Shown: piece after piece, positions 10,801 to 18,970 of the stretch
Numbering within the stretch: position 1 is the stretch's first letter
Layout: each line of letters opens with the position of its first letter
From: Namhaeicola litoreus
Lineage (GTDB): Bacteria > Bacteroidota > Bacteroidia > Flavobacteriales > Flavobacteriaceae
Direction: 5' to 3'
Length of the DNA: 64,000 nt
NCBI RefSeq assembly: GCF_042679565.1
Contig: NZ_JBHTMY010000002.1
Span: 372,001 to 436,000 of the forward strand
The notes under the pieces: generated by a model
What the model saw: the letters and a program-made list of their open reading frames with translations, nothing else
Databases searched by the model: none
Told to the model about the DNA's origin: nothing
Program-made: the position numbers and the translations under genes

Positions 10801-10912
10801 CCACAACGTGATTAAAATAAAACCACCCATGGTTTTTTCAATAGAAAATGCAATAGAATTTTTATTCTACTTAAGAAAAGTCTTTGCCGAAGATTTTATG
10901 AAGCTCACCTAA
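7889..10912 (+). CDS. Trimodular protein: APH kinase, M23 peptidase, class-III aminotransferase (hydroxylysine kinase/phospho-lyase candidate)
   Basis: A 1007-aa fusion with three intact modules. Residues about 25-330 are an APH-type kinase with HND at 200-202, Asn206 and DFGD at 224-227. Residues about 405-565 form an M23 (LytM) domain with zinc-site residues H438/D442 and the HxH at 528-530. Residues about 595-1000 are a PLP class-III aminotransferase with IIDEVQVGCGR and a GKPLGNGHP lysine segment. In animals the separate relatives are hydroxylysine kinase (HYKK) and the AGXT2L phospho-lyases for 5-phosphohydroxylysine or phosphoethanolamine. A kinase feeding a phospho-lyase is therefore the likely chemistry; the M23 role is unclear. 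Confidence 0.8.
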   Translation: MSELQQKANKNLAEKILKTNFGIEGDLMQLVGEIDANFAVLINGVKTYTLKISPLAHLDSFKFQTEILKHLPDNDIQLTLPKPIADVKGDFLSESIENDKKYIARLLTWIPGRLMAQVNPILPELLYDLGKKSGEITKKLQNFRDPFDTRKLDWDIAQGTWCENFLDLFEFDQREILQYYLALFRENLATYKELRKSVVHNDLNENNIIVSYDKIHPQVVALIDFGDAVYTQTINDLAIACAYGMMDFPDPLSSGLTLVKGYHESFPLEENELAHLYCAVAIRLVISVTKSGINRKEYPENTYLQISEKQAWDLLKKWRNIDPDFAHYSFRQACGFEAHPNENLFKNWARQQDFSLSDLFPTTTCKNIHLLDLSVSSEWIGHLEDYNDLDLFQFKIDQLQKVNPDKVIAGGYLEPRPIYTSDSYDKIGNNGKESRTIHLGIDFWLPARTPVAALFDGEIVTAVNDEGNKEYGGLLILKHCEQNLIFYTLYGHLTVTSALKYSTGDLVKKGEQIAELGSYPENGNWASHLHFQIMLSMLNYTIDFPGVTYKNQLNVWKSICPDPNLLFQIDGLKTKYGKDNDSLLSFRKKYIGKSLSLQYKNPLQIVRGQGPYLIDPWGKKYLDTLNNVAHVGHEHIEVVNAGRMQMALLNTNTRYLHKNINELAEILLSTFPPELNVVHFVNSGSEANELALRMAKTATNGKGFIASEVGYHGNTNACIDISSYKFDGKGGKGKPDYVEIFPLPDAFRGKFRGENTGEFYAQEVEKCIQNLKNKNIPLAGMIIESIISCGGQIELPEGFLQKSFDLVRAQKGTCIIDEVQVGCGRVGKTFWGFQLHNVIPDIVTIGKPLGNGHPLAAVVCTAEIAEKFANGMEFFNTFGGNPVSCAIGSAVLKMIKNENLQENALKVGDFLKNELKQLAKDFPIIGDVRGQGLFLGFELVNSQLQPLEEQTTYLINRMKEFGILLSSDGPDHNVIKIKPPMVFSIENAIEFLFYLRKVFAEDFMKLT

Positions 10913-10926
10913 ATACATTATAAAAA

Positions 10927-11358
10927 ATGAAAAAACTCATACTGATTTTATGTTTAATTATGGCCCAAAGTATATGGTCTCAATCGAAACTTGAAAAGGA
11001 TAAAAAAGATATTCTGGAAGTACTCGATATGCAAACAGAAGCCTGGAATAAGAATGATCTCGAAGGTTTTATGAAAGGGTACTGGCAATCAGAAGAACTA
11101 AAATTCTTTGGCGCCAGTGGATTAACTTCCGGATGGGAAAATACCTTAAATAATTACAAAAAAGGATATCCTAGCTCAGATCATACGGGTATTTTGAATT
11201 TTAAAATTCATTCTATTTCACCCATAAATGAAGGGGCCTATTATGTGATGGGCGAATTCTTTTTGGAAAGAAAAGTGGGAGATGCCAATGGTGTTTTTAT
11301 GATTATATTCAAAAAAATACAAGGGGAATGGAAAATCATAGCAGATACTTCTTGTTGA
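10927..11358 (+). CDS. Secreted DUF4440/SnoaL-like protein
   Basis: Small exported protein of the NTF2-like DUF4440 family. An N-terminal signal peptide (residues 1-18, ending WSQ) is followed by the family pattern of a tryptophan-containing helix (QTEAWNKNDLEGFMKGYW) and the closing strands FMIIFKKIQGEWKIIADTSC. The 143 aa are full length. It lies 14 bases after the trimodular gene and 13 bases before an oxidoreductase gene, so it is co-transcribed. NTF2-like domains bind small hydrophobic ligands or act as isomerases; no function can be assigned here. Confidence 0.75.
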   Translation: MKKLILILCLIMAQSIWSQSKLEKDKKDILEVLDMQTEAWNKNDLEGFMKGYWQSEELKFFGASGLTSGWENTLNNYKKGYPSSDHTGILNFKIHSISPINEGAYYVMGEFFLERKVGDANGVFMIIFKKIQGEWKIIADTSC

Positions 11359-11371
11359 TAAAATTAAAATT

Positions 11372-12352
11372 ATGTTCGACAAAAATATTACTTGGGGAAT
11401 TATCGGAGTAGGAGATGTTTGCGAAGTTAAAAGTGGTCCTGCTTACCAAAAAACAAAAGGTTTTAGTTTAAAATCAGTTATGAGGAGAGATCTTGCGAAA
11501 GCTAGAGATTTTGCTCAACGCCATGGTATTGAAAAGTACACATACAATGCAGATGAATTGATCAATGACCCTGAAATAGATGCTATATATATAGCCACAC
11601 CACCACAACATCACCTATCTTTTGCGCTTAAAGTTGCAGCTGCAGATAAAATTTGTTGCGTAGAAAAACCGATGGCTAGAAATTTTGAGGAATGCAATAA
11701 AATGTTGCTACCATTCGAAAGTAAAAAACTCCCCCTGTTTGTAGCTTATTATAGAAGAACATTACCCAGATTCTTAAAAGTAAAAGAATGGATCGATCAT
11801 GAAAAAATTGGAGAAATAAGACATATCCATTGGTCTTTATGTCAGCCACCAAATCCTGCTGCGGATTACCCTGATTTTTACAATTGGCGCACCGATAAAC
11901 AAATCGCACCTGGGGGATATTTTGATGATTTAGCAAGTCATGGATTAGATCTATTTCATTTTTTATTAGGAAAATTTAAATCAGTTTGTGGACAATCAAA
12001 TAATCAGCAAAATCTATACGCTGCGCCAGATGCCTTTACTGGTTCTTGGGTTCATGAAAATGGAATTACAGGAAGTGGATTTTGGAATTTTGGTACTTGG
12101 AAAAAAGTAGATAAAGTAGAAATTTTAGGTGAAAAAGGTAGGATTTCATTTGCTATTTTTAATGAAGAGCCTGTAAGATTAGAAACAGAGAAAGAACAAT
12201 TAAGTTTAGCTATAGAGCATCCCATACATGTTCAACAGTACCATGTAGAAGCGATGAGAGATCAATTATTATATGGTAAAGCTTATTCGTCAACTGGTAA
12301 ATCGGCGCTTCATACTGCATGGGTAATGGACAACATTCTGGGTGTCATTTGA
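11372..12352 (+). CDS. Gfo/Idh/MocA family oxidoreductase
   Basis: Cytoplasmic NAD(P)-dependent oxidoreductase with the Rossmann motif IGVGDVCEVKSG near residue 11 (first Gly loop GVGDV) and the catalytic EKPMARN lysine motif near residue 95. The family C-terminal sheet domain is present, and the 326 aa are normal. It differs from the exported GH109 relative at 1948-3300 in lacking a signal. Its stop TGA (12350-12352) directly abuts the reverse-strand stop of the next gene, leaving no room for a terminator. Substrate unknown; a sugar or inositol-like polyol is usual for the family. Confidence 0.8.
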   Translation: MFDKNITWGIIGVGDVCEVKSGPAYQKTKGFSLKSVMRRDLAKARDFAQRHGIEKYTYNADELINDPEIDAIYIATPPQHHLSFALKVAAADKICCVEKPMARNFEECNKMLLPFESKKLPLFVAYYRRTLPRFLKVKEWIDHEKIGEIRHIHWSLCQPPNPAADYPDFYNWRTDKQIAPGGYFDDLASHGLDLFHFLLGKFKSVCGQSNNQQNLYAAPDAFTGSWVHENGITGSGFWNFGTWKKVDKVEILGEKGRISFAIFNEEPVRLETEKEQLSLAIEHPIHVQQYHVEAMRDQLLYGKAYSSTGKSALHTAWVMDNILGVI

Positions 12353-13600
12353 TCAAAATTTTCTATCTGGATGAAAAGGTGCAATATCCATGCTTGTCTT
12401 TCTCTCGCTCGATATTTCTGAAACCAGTTTCCCTGTAATCGGACCAAGACTCCATCCCATCATGGCATGACCGGTAGCAAAAATTAAGTTTTTACACTTT
12501 TCACTTTTACCGATATAAGGCAAACCATCAGGCGAACATGGCCTCAAACCACATTGCGCTTCATCTTTTTCTGTTTTACTAATTTCGATTTCCGGATAGT
12601 ACTTTTTAGCCGCTTGGGCAATGGCATTCACTCGAACAGGATCGATATTGTGATTGATCCCTCCCAATTCCATTGTACCCGCAAAACGAGTAAACCCATT
12701 CATAGGTGTGACAGCAACCTTTGCCTCCAACAAAATTGTTGGCATTTTAATTTTCGTTTCTCGCTCTACATTTATTCTATAACCTTTTCCCGCTTGCAAG
12801 GATAAGTTAAGTCCTATTTTCTTTGCAAGTATCGGACTCCATGCTCCTCCGGTGAGAATAAACTCATCACCTCTGATCAATTGACTCGTAGTTTTTAAGG
12901 CTTCTATTTTTTTATTTTTAAAAACGAGATCCTCTACTTCTTCATTTAGAAGAAAACTAACTCCTTTTTGTTTTAGATCAGCAACCAATTCCTTCATAAA
13001 TTCTCCAGGAGTAGAATGAGCATCGCAGCCAAAATAAACGGCTCCTTTCATATGGGTCAACACATCAGGCTCAAACTCTTTTATTTCTTGCGCATTTAAT
13101 TGTTTAACTTCTAATCCCAATTGAATCGCCTTCTTGCCTACCTCCCATTCTTCTTCACCTGCTTGATTAGTTTGATAGGCCATTAATAGTCCTTTTCTGT
13201 GATAATGAAATTTAAAGGACGGCTCCTTTTTGAACTGCTCAAAAAGATCTCTGCTCAATAAATTTATTTCTTCAATAATGGGAATAGCCCTAACTACCTT
13301 AGCTGATGTTGCAGATTTTTTAAACTGCCAGGCCCAGGTCAAAAAATCAGAGTTCAATCTGGGTTTTACATAAAATGGACTCGCCGAGTTAAACATCCAT
13401 TTCAAACCTTTTGTGATGATTCCGGGTGAAGACAATGGAATAATATGGCTGGGAGTGATATAACCCGCATTCACAAATGATGCTCCGCTCGTAATATCAT
13501 ATTGATCAATGATCGTGACACTATGACCTTCTTTTTGTAGATAATACGCAGAACACAAACCAATAATTCCGCCACCGATTATGATAACTTCTTTTTTCAT
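12353..13600 (-). CDS. FAD-dependent D-amino-acid (cis-4-hydroxy-D-proline) dehydrogenase
   Basis: DadA-type flavoprotein expected to oxidise cis-4-hydroxy-D-proline to pyrroline-4-hydroxy-2-carboxylate. The dinucleotide motif IIGGGIIGLCSAYYL is at residues 6-20 and the C-terminal FAD motif GLRPCSPDGLPYIG with GHAMMGWSLGP is intact. The 415 aa are normal. It is the last gene of the hydroxyproline operon, one base after the epimerase gene. The family is certain; substrate is inferred from the epimerase, deaminase and dehydrogenase encoded alongside. Confidence 0.85.
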   Translation of the reverse strand: MKKEVIIIGGGIIGLCSAYYLQKEGHSVTIIDQYDITSGASFVNAGYITPSHIIPLSSPGIITKGLKWMFNSASPFYVKPRLNSDFLTWAWQFKKSATSAKVVRAIPIIEEINLLSRDLFEQFKKEPSFKFHYHRKGLLMAYQTNQAGEEEWEVGKKAIQLGLEVKQLNAQEIKEFEPDVLTHMKGAVYFGCDAHSTPGEFMKELVADLKQKGVSFLLNEEVEDLVFKNKKIEALKTTSQLIRGDEFILTGGAWSPILAKKIGLNLSLQAGKGYRINVERETKIKMPTILLEAKVAVTPMNGFTRFAGTMELGGINHNIDPVRVNAIAQAAKKYYPEIEISKTEKDEAQCGLRPCSPDGLPYIGKSEKCKNLIFATGHAMMGWSLGPITGKLVSEISSERKTSMDIAPFHPDRKF

Positions 13601-13601
13601 T

Positions 13602-14612
13602 TTATATCACTTGAAATCCGTGGGCATAGGGATCATCATCGTCATCTATGATGATTTGATTATAGCCGTAAATTTTTGCCCAACCCTGAATACTGGGCAC
13701 TATTGCGATCTTATCTCCTAAGGTAGTAACTCCTTCAATTCTTCCCGTAAATGTAGAACCAATGAAGCTCTCATGAACAAAATCTCCGCCTTCTTTGAGG
13801 AGACCTTTGGCAAATAACTGTGCCATTCTTGCCGATGTACCTGTTCCACAAGGAGAACGATCAATGGCCTTTTCACCATAAAAAACAGCATTTCTACCTG
13901 AACTTTTAGGATCGAGTGGTTTACCCGTCCACAATAAATGGGATACATCCCTTATGGTTGAATCATTTGGATGAACGAATCGATCAGGATACTTTTTGTT
14001 TATTTCTTTTCTGAGTTCTTGTGAAAGCCTGATCAGATCACCGGCAGAATAATGTTCAATTCCTCCAAAATTATTTTGTGGATCAACGATGGCATAAAAA
14101 TTACCTCCATAAGCAACATCAAAAATGATCTCACCAAGATCACTCGACTGAATGGTTAATTCCGACTCGGCGAGATAACTTTTCACATTGGTCAACTTTA
14201 CCCAGTCTACTTTTTTACACGTCTGTTGATATTCGATCAAGACCAAGCCCGCCGGCGCTTCCATCCTTATTTTACCAGGTGTCTTTGGCTTTACCAAACC
14301 TTCTTCAATGGCAACAGTAATTGTACCAATAGTGCCATGACCACACATCGGCAAACACCCAGAAGTCTCAATAAACAGGATTGAAAAATCATTTTCAGGA
14401 TCATGCGGAGCATACAGTATACTTCCACTCATCATATCATGGCCTCTGGGTTCAAACATTAAACCTGTCCTGATCCAATCAAATTCTTTGAGGAAGTGTT
14501 GCCGTTTTTGACTCATCGTATCGCCGATCAATTCTGGTCCTCCTTTTGATATGACCCTTACCGGATTGCCGCAAGTATGGGCGTCAATACAAGAAAATAC
14601 ATTTCTACTCAT
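13602..14612 (-). CDS. 4-hydroxyproline 2-epimerase (proline racemase family)
   Basis: Converts trans-4-hydroxy-L-proline to cis-4-hydroxy-D-proline by a cofactor-independent two-base mechanism. Both catalytic cysteines are present: C90 in PMCGHGT and C255 in DRSPCGTGT. This Cys/Cys pair separates epimerases and racemases from the Thr-containing 3-hydroxyproline dehydratases. The 336 aa are normal. The start overlaps the stop of the DUF885 gene by 8 bases. Together with three neighbours it completes the route from hydroxyproline to 2-oxoglutarate. Confidence 0.9.
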   Translation of the reverse strand: MSRNVFSCIDAHTCGNPVRVISKGGPELIGDTMSQKRQHFLKEFDWIRTGLMFEPRGHDMMSGSILYAPHDPENDFSILFIETSGCLPMCGHGTIGTITVAIEEGLVKPKTPGKIRMEAPAGLVLIEYQQTCKKVDWVKLTNVKSYLAESELTIQSSDLGEIIFDVAYGGNFYAIVDPQNNFGGIEHYSAGDLIRLSQELRKEINKKYPDRFVHPNDSTIRDVSHLLWTGKPLDPKSSGRNAVFYGEKAIDRSPCGTGTSARMAQLFAKGLLKEGGDFVHESFIGSTFTGRIEGVTTLGDKIAIVPSIQGWAKIYGYNQIIIDDDDDPYAHGFQVI

Positions 14613-16326
14613 TTTTTAAACGAAGGATGAAATTGTTTACGCGTTGTTCAAGAATTGATAAAGTAACCGTTCCTTGCTCTAAAATAATTTCGTGAAATTC
14701 TCGAATATCAAATTTAGAACCCAATTCAGTTTCAGCCCTTTTCCTCACTTCCCTTATTTTTAATTCACCAATTTTATAAGATAGTGCTTGTCCTGGCCAA
14801 GAAATATACCTATCAGTTTCTGTATTAATTTCGTGTATAGACAAAGCAGTATGTGAAGCCATAAATTCAACCACCTGTTCCCTTGTCCAGCCTTTGGCAT
14901 GAATTCCTGTATCGACCACTAGCCTGCATGCGCGCCACATTTCGTAAGTCAACTGGCCAAATCTTTCAAATGGACTGGTATACATCCCCATTTCATTGGC
15001 TAAAAATTCTGAATAAAGACCCCAACCTTCACCATAAGCAGAAAGGTATAAATCTTTTCTAAACTGAGGAATACTGTCTCCTAACTCATTGTTCAAACTC
15101 CCCTGTAAATGATGTCCCGGAACTGCTTCATGTACAGTTAATGCAGGAAGTGTATACAAGGTTCTGCTCGGAAGATCATAGGTATTGACCCAATAATAAC
15201 CCGGATCCGTACTTTCTTTGCTCGTTCCAATGTATCGACCTCCCGTGTATTTTGGTGCAATCGCATCGGGTACAGGCGCTACGCCATAAGGCTTACGCGG
15301 TAAAGTTTTAAAATATCGAGGTAATTGCGCATCTGCTCTTTTTGCAATATCTCTTGCCCTTGTCAATAGCTCGTCAGGAGATTTGGCATAAAATTGTTCA
15401 TCTGTTCTCAAAAAAAGAAAAAAATCTGCAAAACTGCCTTCAAAATTCAATTCGGCAATGATCTTTTCCATTTCAGCCTTAATTCGGGCAACTTCGTTTA
15501 AACCGATTTGATGAATGTCATCAGCTGTATAGCTTGTACTTGTGGTATAATAATTAATTCTATTTTGATAAAATTCTTCTCCTTTTGGTGTATCTGAAAC
15601 TCCTAAACTCGTTCTTGTTTTTGGTAAATATTCCTCTTCAAAAAAAGCCTTTATTCGGCCAAATTGAGGAATCACAATAGTCTTGATGGCCTTCTCTGCA
15701 GCTAACAAAACAGAATCTTTTTGCTCTTGGCTGAGTTCATTAGGCAAATTCTTAAATGGGGAATAAAAAAAGCTATCTTCAAAATTGTTCACTAAATGTG
15801 TATCATAGGAAGATTCATATCCTTTAAAAATAACGAGAGGTTGAGACAAACCTTTTGTAAGTCCCTCTCTTAAAAGCACAAAATGCTGGTTGACGAATTC
15901 AGGTATGGCATTTAGCAAATCAAGATAATCTTTGATCTGTTGATAATTGGTCAAGGGTCTCACCTTATACACAAGATCACTGTGAAATCCTGAATCTGAA
16001 AGCAAGGGATTCAGGTATTGTTCGAACTCGAAATAATCAATTTGCTCCTGAAGAACAAATTCGAGCAACTCTGCTGAAATCTTTTCGGTTTCATTTAAGG
16101 CTATTCTATTTATTTTAGCTAATTCATCTAATTTAATCTTTGCAAAATCAGCTTCGTTTTGATAATAATCTTTGGTAAAAACACCCAAAGGAAACTCTTT
16201 TTTATTATATCCTTCATGAGCCTGTACACTCTGTATTAAATCGTTTAATCTTTTTGAATCATCTGATTGTTTTTGAGTACAACCGATAATCAATAATCCG
16301 AAGAGCACAATTAAATACTTCATCAA
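14605..16326 (-). CDS. DUF885 family lipoprotein, putative metallopeptidase
   Basis: Exported protein of the DUF885 family, anchored by a lipobox (LLIIGC, Cys16). The zinc-binding motif HEAVPGHH (an HExxxGHH pattern) is near residue 404, with further conserved acidic residues downstream (AYGEGWGLYSE). The 573 aa are full length. Several relatives are annotated as carboxypeptidases. It sits between the aldehyde dehydrogenase and epimerase genes of the hydroxyproline operon with almost no gaps (1 base before, 8-base overlap after), which suggests it releases hydroxyproline from short collagen peptides in the periplasm. That role is inference. Confidence 0.8.
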   Translation of the reverse strand: MMKYLIVLFGLLIIGCTQKQSDDSKRLNDLIQSVQAHEGYNKKEFPLGVFTKDYYQNEADFAKIKLDELAKINRIALNETEKISAELLEFVLQEQIDYFEFEQYLNPLLSDSGFHSDLVYKVRPLTNYQQIKDYLDLLNAIPEFVNQHFVLLREGLTKGLSQPLVIFKGYESSYDTHLVNNFEDSFFYSPFKNLPNELSQEQKDSVLLAAEKAIKTIVIPQFGRIKAFFEEEYLPKTRTSLGVSDTPKGEEFYQNRINYYTTSTSYTADDIHQIGLNEVARIKAEMEKIIAELNFEGSFADFFLFLRTDEQFYAKSPDELLTRARDIAKRADAQLPRYFKTLPRKPYGVAPVPDAIAPKYTGGRYIGTSKESTDPGYYWVNTYDLPSRTLYTLPALTVHEAVPGHHLQGSLNNELGDSIPQFRKDLYLSAYGEGWGLYSEFLANEMGMYTSPFERFGQLTYEMWRACRLVVDTGIHAKGWTREQVVEFMASHTALSIHEINTETDRYISWPGQALSYKIGELKIREVRKRAETELGSKFDIREFHEIILEQGTVTLSILEQRVNNFILRLKNE

Positions 16327-17910
16327 TTAGATTTTACTTGATGTTAAACTATTATTGACAACCCTGTAAATCCCCAAAGGATTTTCATTTTTCAGTTCAT
16401 CCGGCAATAAATTATTCGGCCAGTTTTGATAACAAACCGGTCGAACCCATCTTTGTATGGCACTTGTACCTACAGAAGTAAATCTTCCATCTGTTGTCGC
16501 AGGAAAAGGACCTCCGTGCACCATGGCATGACAAACTTCAACTCCAGTCGGAACCGAGTTAAAAATAATTCTACCCACTTTGTCAGAGAGAAGAGAAATG
16601 ATCTCATGGTTTGAACTCAGTTCTGCTTCATCAGCTAAAATCGTACCTGTTAATTGACCTTCTAAAACTTTTAAAATTGATATGAGCACTGCCTCGCTTT
16701 CACATCGAACCACCATAGAAAATGGACCAAAAACTTCATGATGTAGATTCTTATTGTGTAAAAAATCTTGACCCTTCACAGTTGCGATTGTCTGTCTAGC
16801 AAAATTTGTATTTTTTTGATCAGGAGCCTGGTAAAGTGGTTTTACATGGCTTTCTTTCAACATCGCATTTCTATCCTTTGAAAACTTCATCTCTATGTTA
16901 GGATGTAGCATACAACTAGCCTGAATTTCATTCATTTGAATAGATAATTCGGAACAAAAGTCATTTAGATTTTCATTTTCTAATGCGAGGATTAATCCTG
17001 GATTAGTGCAAAATTGACCGGCACCAAGTGCAATAGAATTTGCATATGCTTTTGCCCATAAATGGCTTTTTGCTTTGAGTGAACTAGGTAAAACAATAAC
17101 CGGGTTTACACTTCCCATTTCTGCAAAAACAGGAATTGGATCCGGTCTTTTGGATGCCAGATCGAACAAAGCTTTTCCTCCTGCATAACTTCCCGTAAAC
17201 CCAACTGCTTTTACCAAAGGGTGACTTACCAAAGCCTGACCTACTTCAAAACCGCTGCTATTTAAATGCGAAAAAACACCATTTGGAATATTAGATTTTT
17301 TAGCTGCACTGATGATTGCCGAGGCTACCAGCTCGCTTGTACCGGCATGCATAGGATGTGATTTTACAATCACCGGACAACCGGCTGCCAAAGCAGAAGC
17401 AGTATCTCCTCCTGCCGTTGAAAATGCCAAAGGAAAATTACTGGCTCCAAAAACAACTACCGGCCCAATGGGCTTATTCATTCTCCGAATATCTTCTTTT
17501 GGAGCAGGAATCCTCTCCGGATTTGCAGTATCAATTACCGCATCTACCCAATCTCCTTTTTCTAACAGATTTGCAAAACTGTTTAACTGACCAATGGTTC
17601 TTCCTCGTTCACCTAGCGCTCTACCTTCCGGCAAACCACTTTCTGTACAATACATCTTGATCAATTCATCTCCTAATTCCTCTATTTCGTTTCCAATCAA
17701 TCTGAGAAAATGTGCCCTTTTATTTCCAGAAAAATCCTTGTATGTTTGGAAGGCCTTGCTGGCCATTTGAACGGCCTGATTGACTTCTTCTTCATTCGCT
17801 TCATAAAAAACACTATTATTTTCTATGTTGAGTTGGGGGTTAAATGTTTTATAAGTTTTATTTCCCTTAGCAGACAATTCACTGCCCAAAAAGTTCTTTC
17901 CTGTAATCAT
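16327..17910 (-). CDS. 2-oxoglutarate semialdehyde dehydrogenase (NADP-type aldehyde dehydrogenase)
   Basis: Aldehyde dehydrogenase of the KGSADH branch, oxidising 2-oxoglutarate semialdehyde to 2-oxoglutarate, the last step of hydroxyproline breakdown. The catalytic cysteine lies in GAGQFCTNPGL near residue 300 and the general-base glutamate in VFAEMGSVNP near 265. The 527 aa and the RxxxVRPVCYQNWP-like C-terminus fit the branch. It lies 22 bases downstream of the deaminase gene and one base before DUF885. Confidence 0.88.
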   Translation of the reverse strand: MITGKNFLGSELSAKGNKTYKTFNPQLNIENNSVFYEANEEEVNQAVQMASKAFQTYKDFSGNKRAHFLRLIGNEIEELGDELIKMYCTESGLPEGRALGERGRTIGQLNSFANLLEKGDWVDAVIDTANPERIPAPKEDIRRMNKPIGPVVVFGASNFPLAFSTAGGDTASALAAGCPVIVKSHPMHAGTSELVASAIISAAKKSNIPNGVFSHLNSSGFEVGQALVSHPLVKAVGFTGSYAGGKALFDLASKRPDPIPVFAEMGSVNPVIVLPSSLKAKSHLWAKAYANSIALGAGQFCTNPGLILALENENLNDFCSELSIQMNEIQASCMLHPNIEMKFSKDRNAMLKESHVKPLYQAPDQKNTNFARQTIATVKGQDFLHNKNLHHEVFGPFSMVVRCESEAVLISILKVLEGQLTGTILADEAELSSNHEIISLLSDKVGRIIFNSVPTGVEVCHAMVHGGPFPATTDGRFTSVGTSAIQRWVRPVCYQNWPNNLLPDELKNENPLGIYRVVNNSLTSSKI

Positions 17911-17932
17911 CCTGTATTATTTTTATTGCAAG

Positions 17933-18841
17933 CTATGAGAAATTAGGTAAAGTTGGACGGCTCTTTACACCTTTTTCTATAATTTGTAACACCCTTTTTC
18001 TTTCTTCCCCTGCCAGTGGCAAACGCGGTTCTCTCACAAATTCAGTTCCTATTCCTGTTGCTACTTCCGCTAATTTAATATTCTGAACGAGTTTTTTATG
18101 AATGTCCAATTCCAATAAAGGCATAAACCAACGATAAATCTCAATGGCCTCTCCTATTCTTCCTGCTTTAACCAACTCATAAATGGCCACAGTTTCTTTG
18201 GGAAAGGCACAAACTAGGCCTGCTACCCAGCCATCAGCACCCATCGCTATGCTCTCCAAAGCCAATGTGTCAACGCCACATAAAATTTTATATCGATCGC
18301 CAAATCTATTTCTTATCCGCGTTACATTGGTAATATCTCGAGTAGACTCCTTAACTGCCTGTATATTTGGAAAGGACTTTAATTCTTCGAACATATCTAA
18401 GGTCACTTCAATCCCATAATCAATGGGGTTATTATAGATCATGATTGGCATGTCTGTGCTTTCGGCAATCCGTTTGAAATAGACAGTTGTCTCTCTGTCA
18501 TCTGCTTTATAACGCATAGGAGGCAATAGCATTAAGCCATGAGCTCCGTATTTCTTTGCATTCTGTGCGGCTTGAATGGCACTTTTTGTAGATTGCTCGG
18601 CAATATTAATAACAACGGGTACCTTCCCTTTAACAATTTCAACAGTTTTTTCTATGAGGATACGTTTTTCGTCATCAGTTAAAGTACTCGCTTCTCCCAA
18701 TGTTCCACCCAAAATAATACCGTGTACTCCAGCTTGAAGTTGTGCCTTTATATTGACTTCGAAGGTGTTTAAATCTAATTGATCATCTTTTGTGAATTTT
18801 GTTGTCACTGCAGGCATTACGCCCTTCCATTGTAGGTTCAT
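17933..18841 (-). CDS. Pyrroline-4-hydroxy-2-carboxylate deaminase (DHDPS/NAL family)
   Basis: Class-I lyase of the dihydrodipicolinate synthase family. The Schiff-base Lys164 (IQAVKESTRD) and catalytic Tyr136 (MIYNNP) are present, as is the GGTLGEASTLT loop. The 302 aa are typical. In this operon the expected reaction is deamination of pyrroline-4-hydroxy-2-carboxylate to 2-oxoglutarate semialdehyde. First gene of the five-gene unit. A plain lysine-pathway DapA is unlikely given the neighbours. Confidence 0.85.
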   Translation of the reverse strand: MNLQWKGVMPAVTTKFTKDDQLDLNTFEVNIKAQLQAGVHGIILGGTLGEASTLTDDEKRILIEKTVEIVKGKVPVVINIAEQSTKSAIQAAQNAKKYGAHGLMLLPPMRYKADDRETTVYFKRIAESTDMPIMIYNNPIDYGIEVTLDMFEELKSFPNIQAVKESTRDITNVTRIRNRFGDRYKILCGVDTLALESIAMGADGWVAGLVCAFPKETVAIYELVKAGRIGEAIEIYRWFMPLLELDIHKKLVQNIKLAEVATGIGTEFVREPRLPLAGEERKRVLQIIEKGVKSRPTLPNFS

Positions 18842-18857
18842 CTGCTAAATTTTTTAT

Positions 18858-18865
18858 CAAAATTA
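18858..18865 (-). promoter_or_regulatory. -7 box of the hydroxyproline operon
   Basis: On the minus strand the bases read TAATTTTG, matching TAnnTTTG, 17 bases before the start codon of the deaminase gene. No clear -33 TTG is seen, consistent with activation by the divergent AraC protein. Confidence 0.4.
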
Positions 18866-18907
18866 GTTCTTCACTGCCAAAAAATATTCAGCTTAATTAA
18901 CCTATGG

Positions 18908-18963
18908 TAGTATTATATTAACCACTTTTGTAATTTTATTGCTATTTTAGTATAATATAATAC
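18908..18963. promoter_or_regulatory. Candidate AraC operator pair between the hydroxyproline operon and its regulator
   Basis: GTATTATATTA (18910-18920) and TAATATAATAC (18953-18963) form a perfect 11-base inverted repeat with a 32-base spacer. The same sites can be read as a direct repeat, TAGTATTATATTAA (18908) and TAGTATAATATAAT (18948), matching at 11 of 14 positions and 40 bases apart, about four helical turns. The second copy ends 7 bases before the AraC start codon. Direct repeats are usual for AraC proteins; which reading is real cannot be told. Confidence 0.45.
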
Positions 18964-18970
18964 GTTTTAT

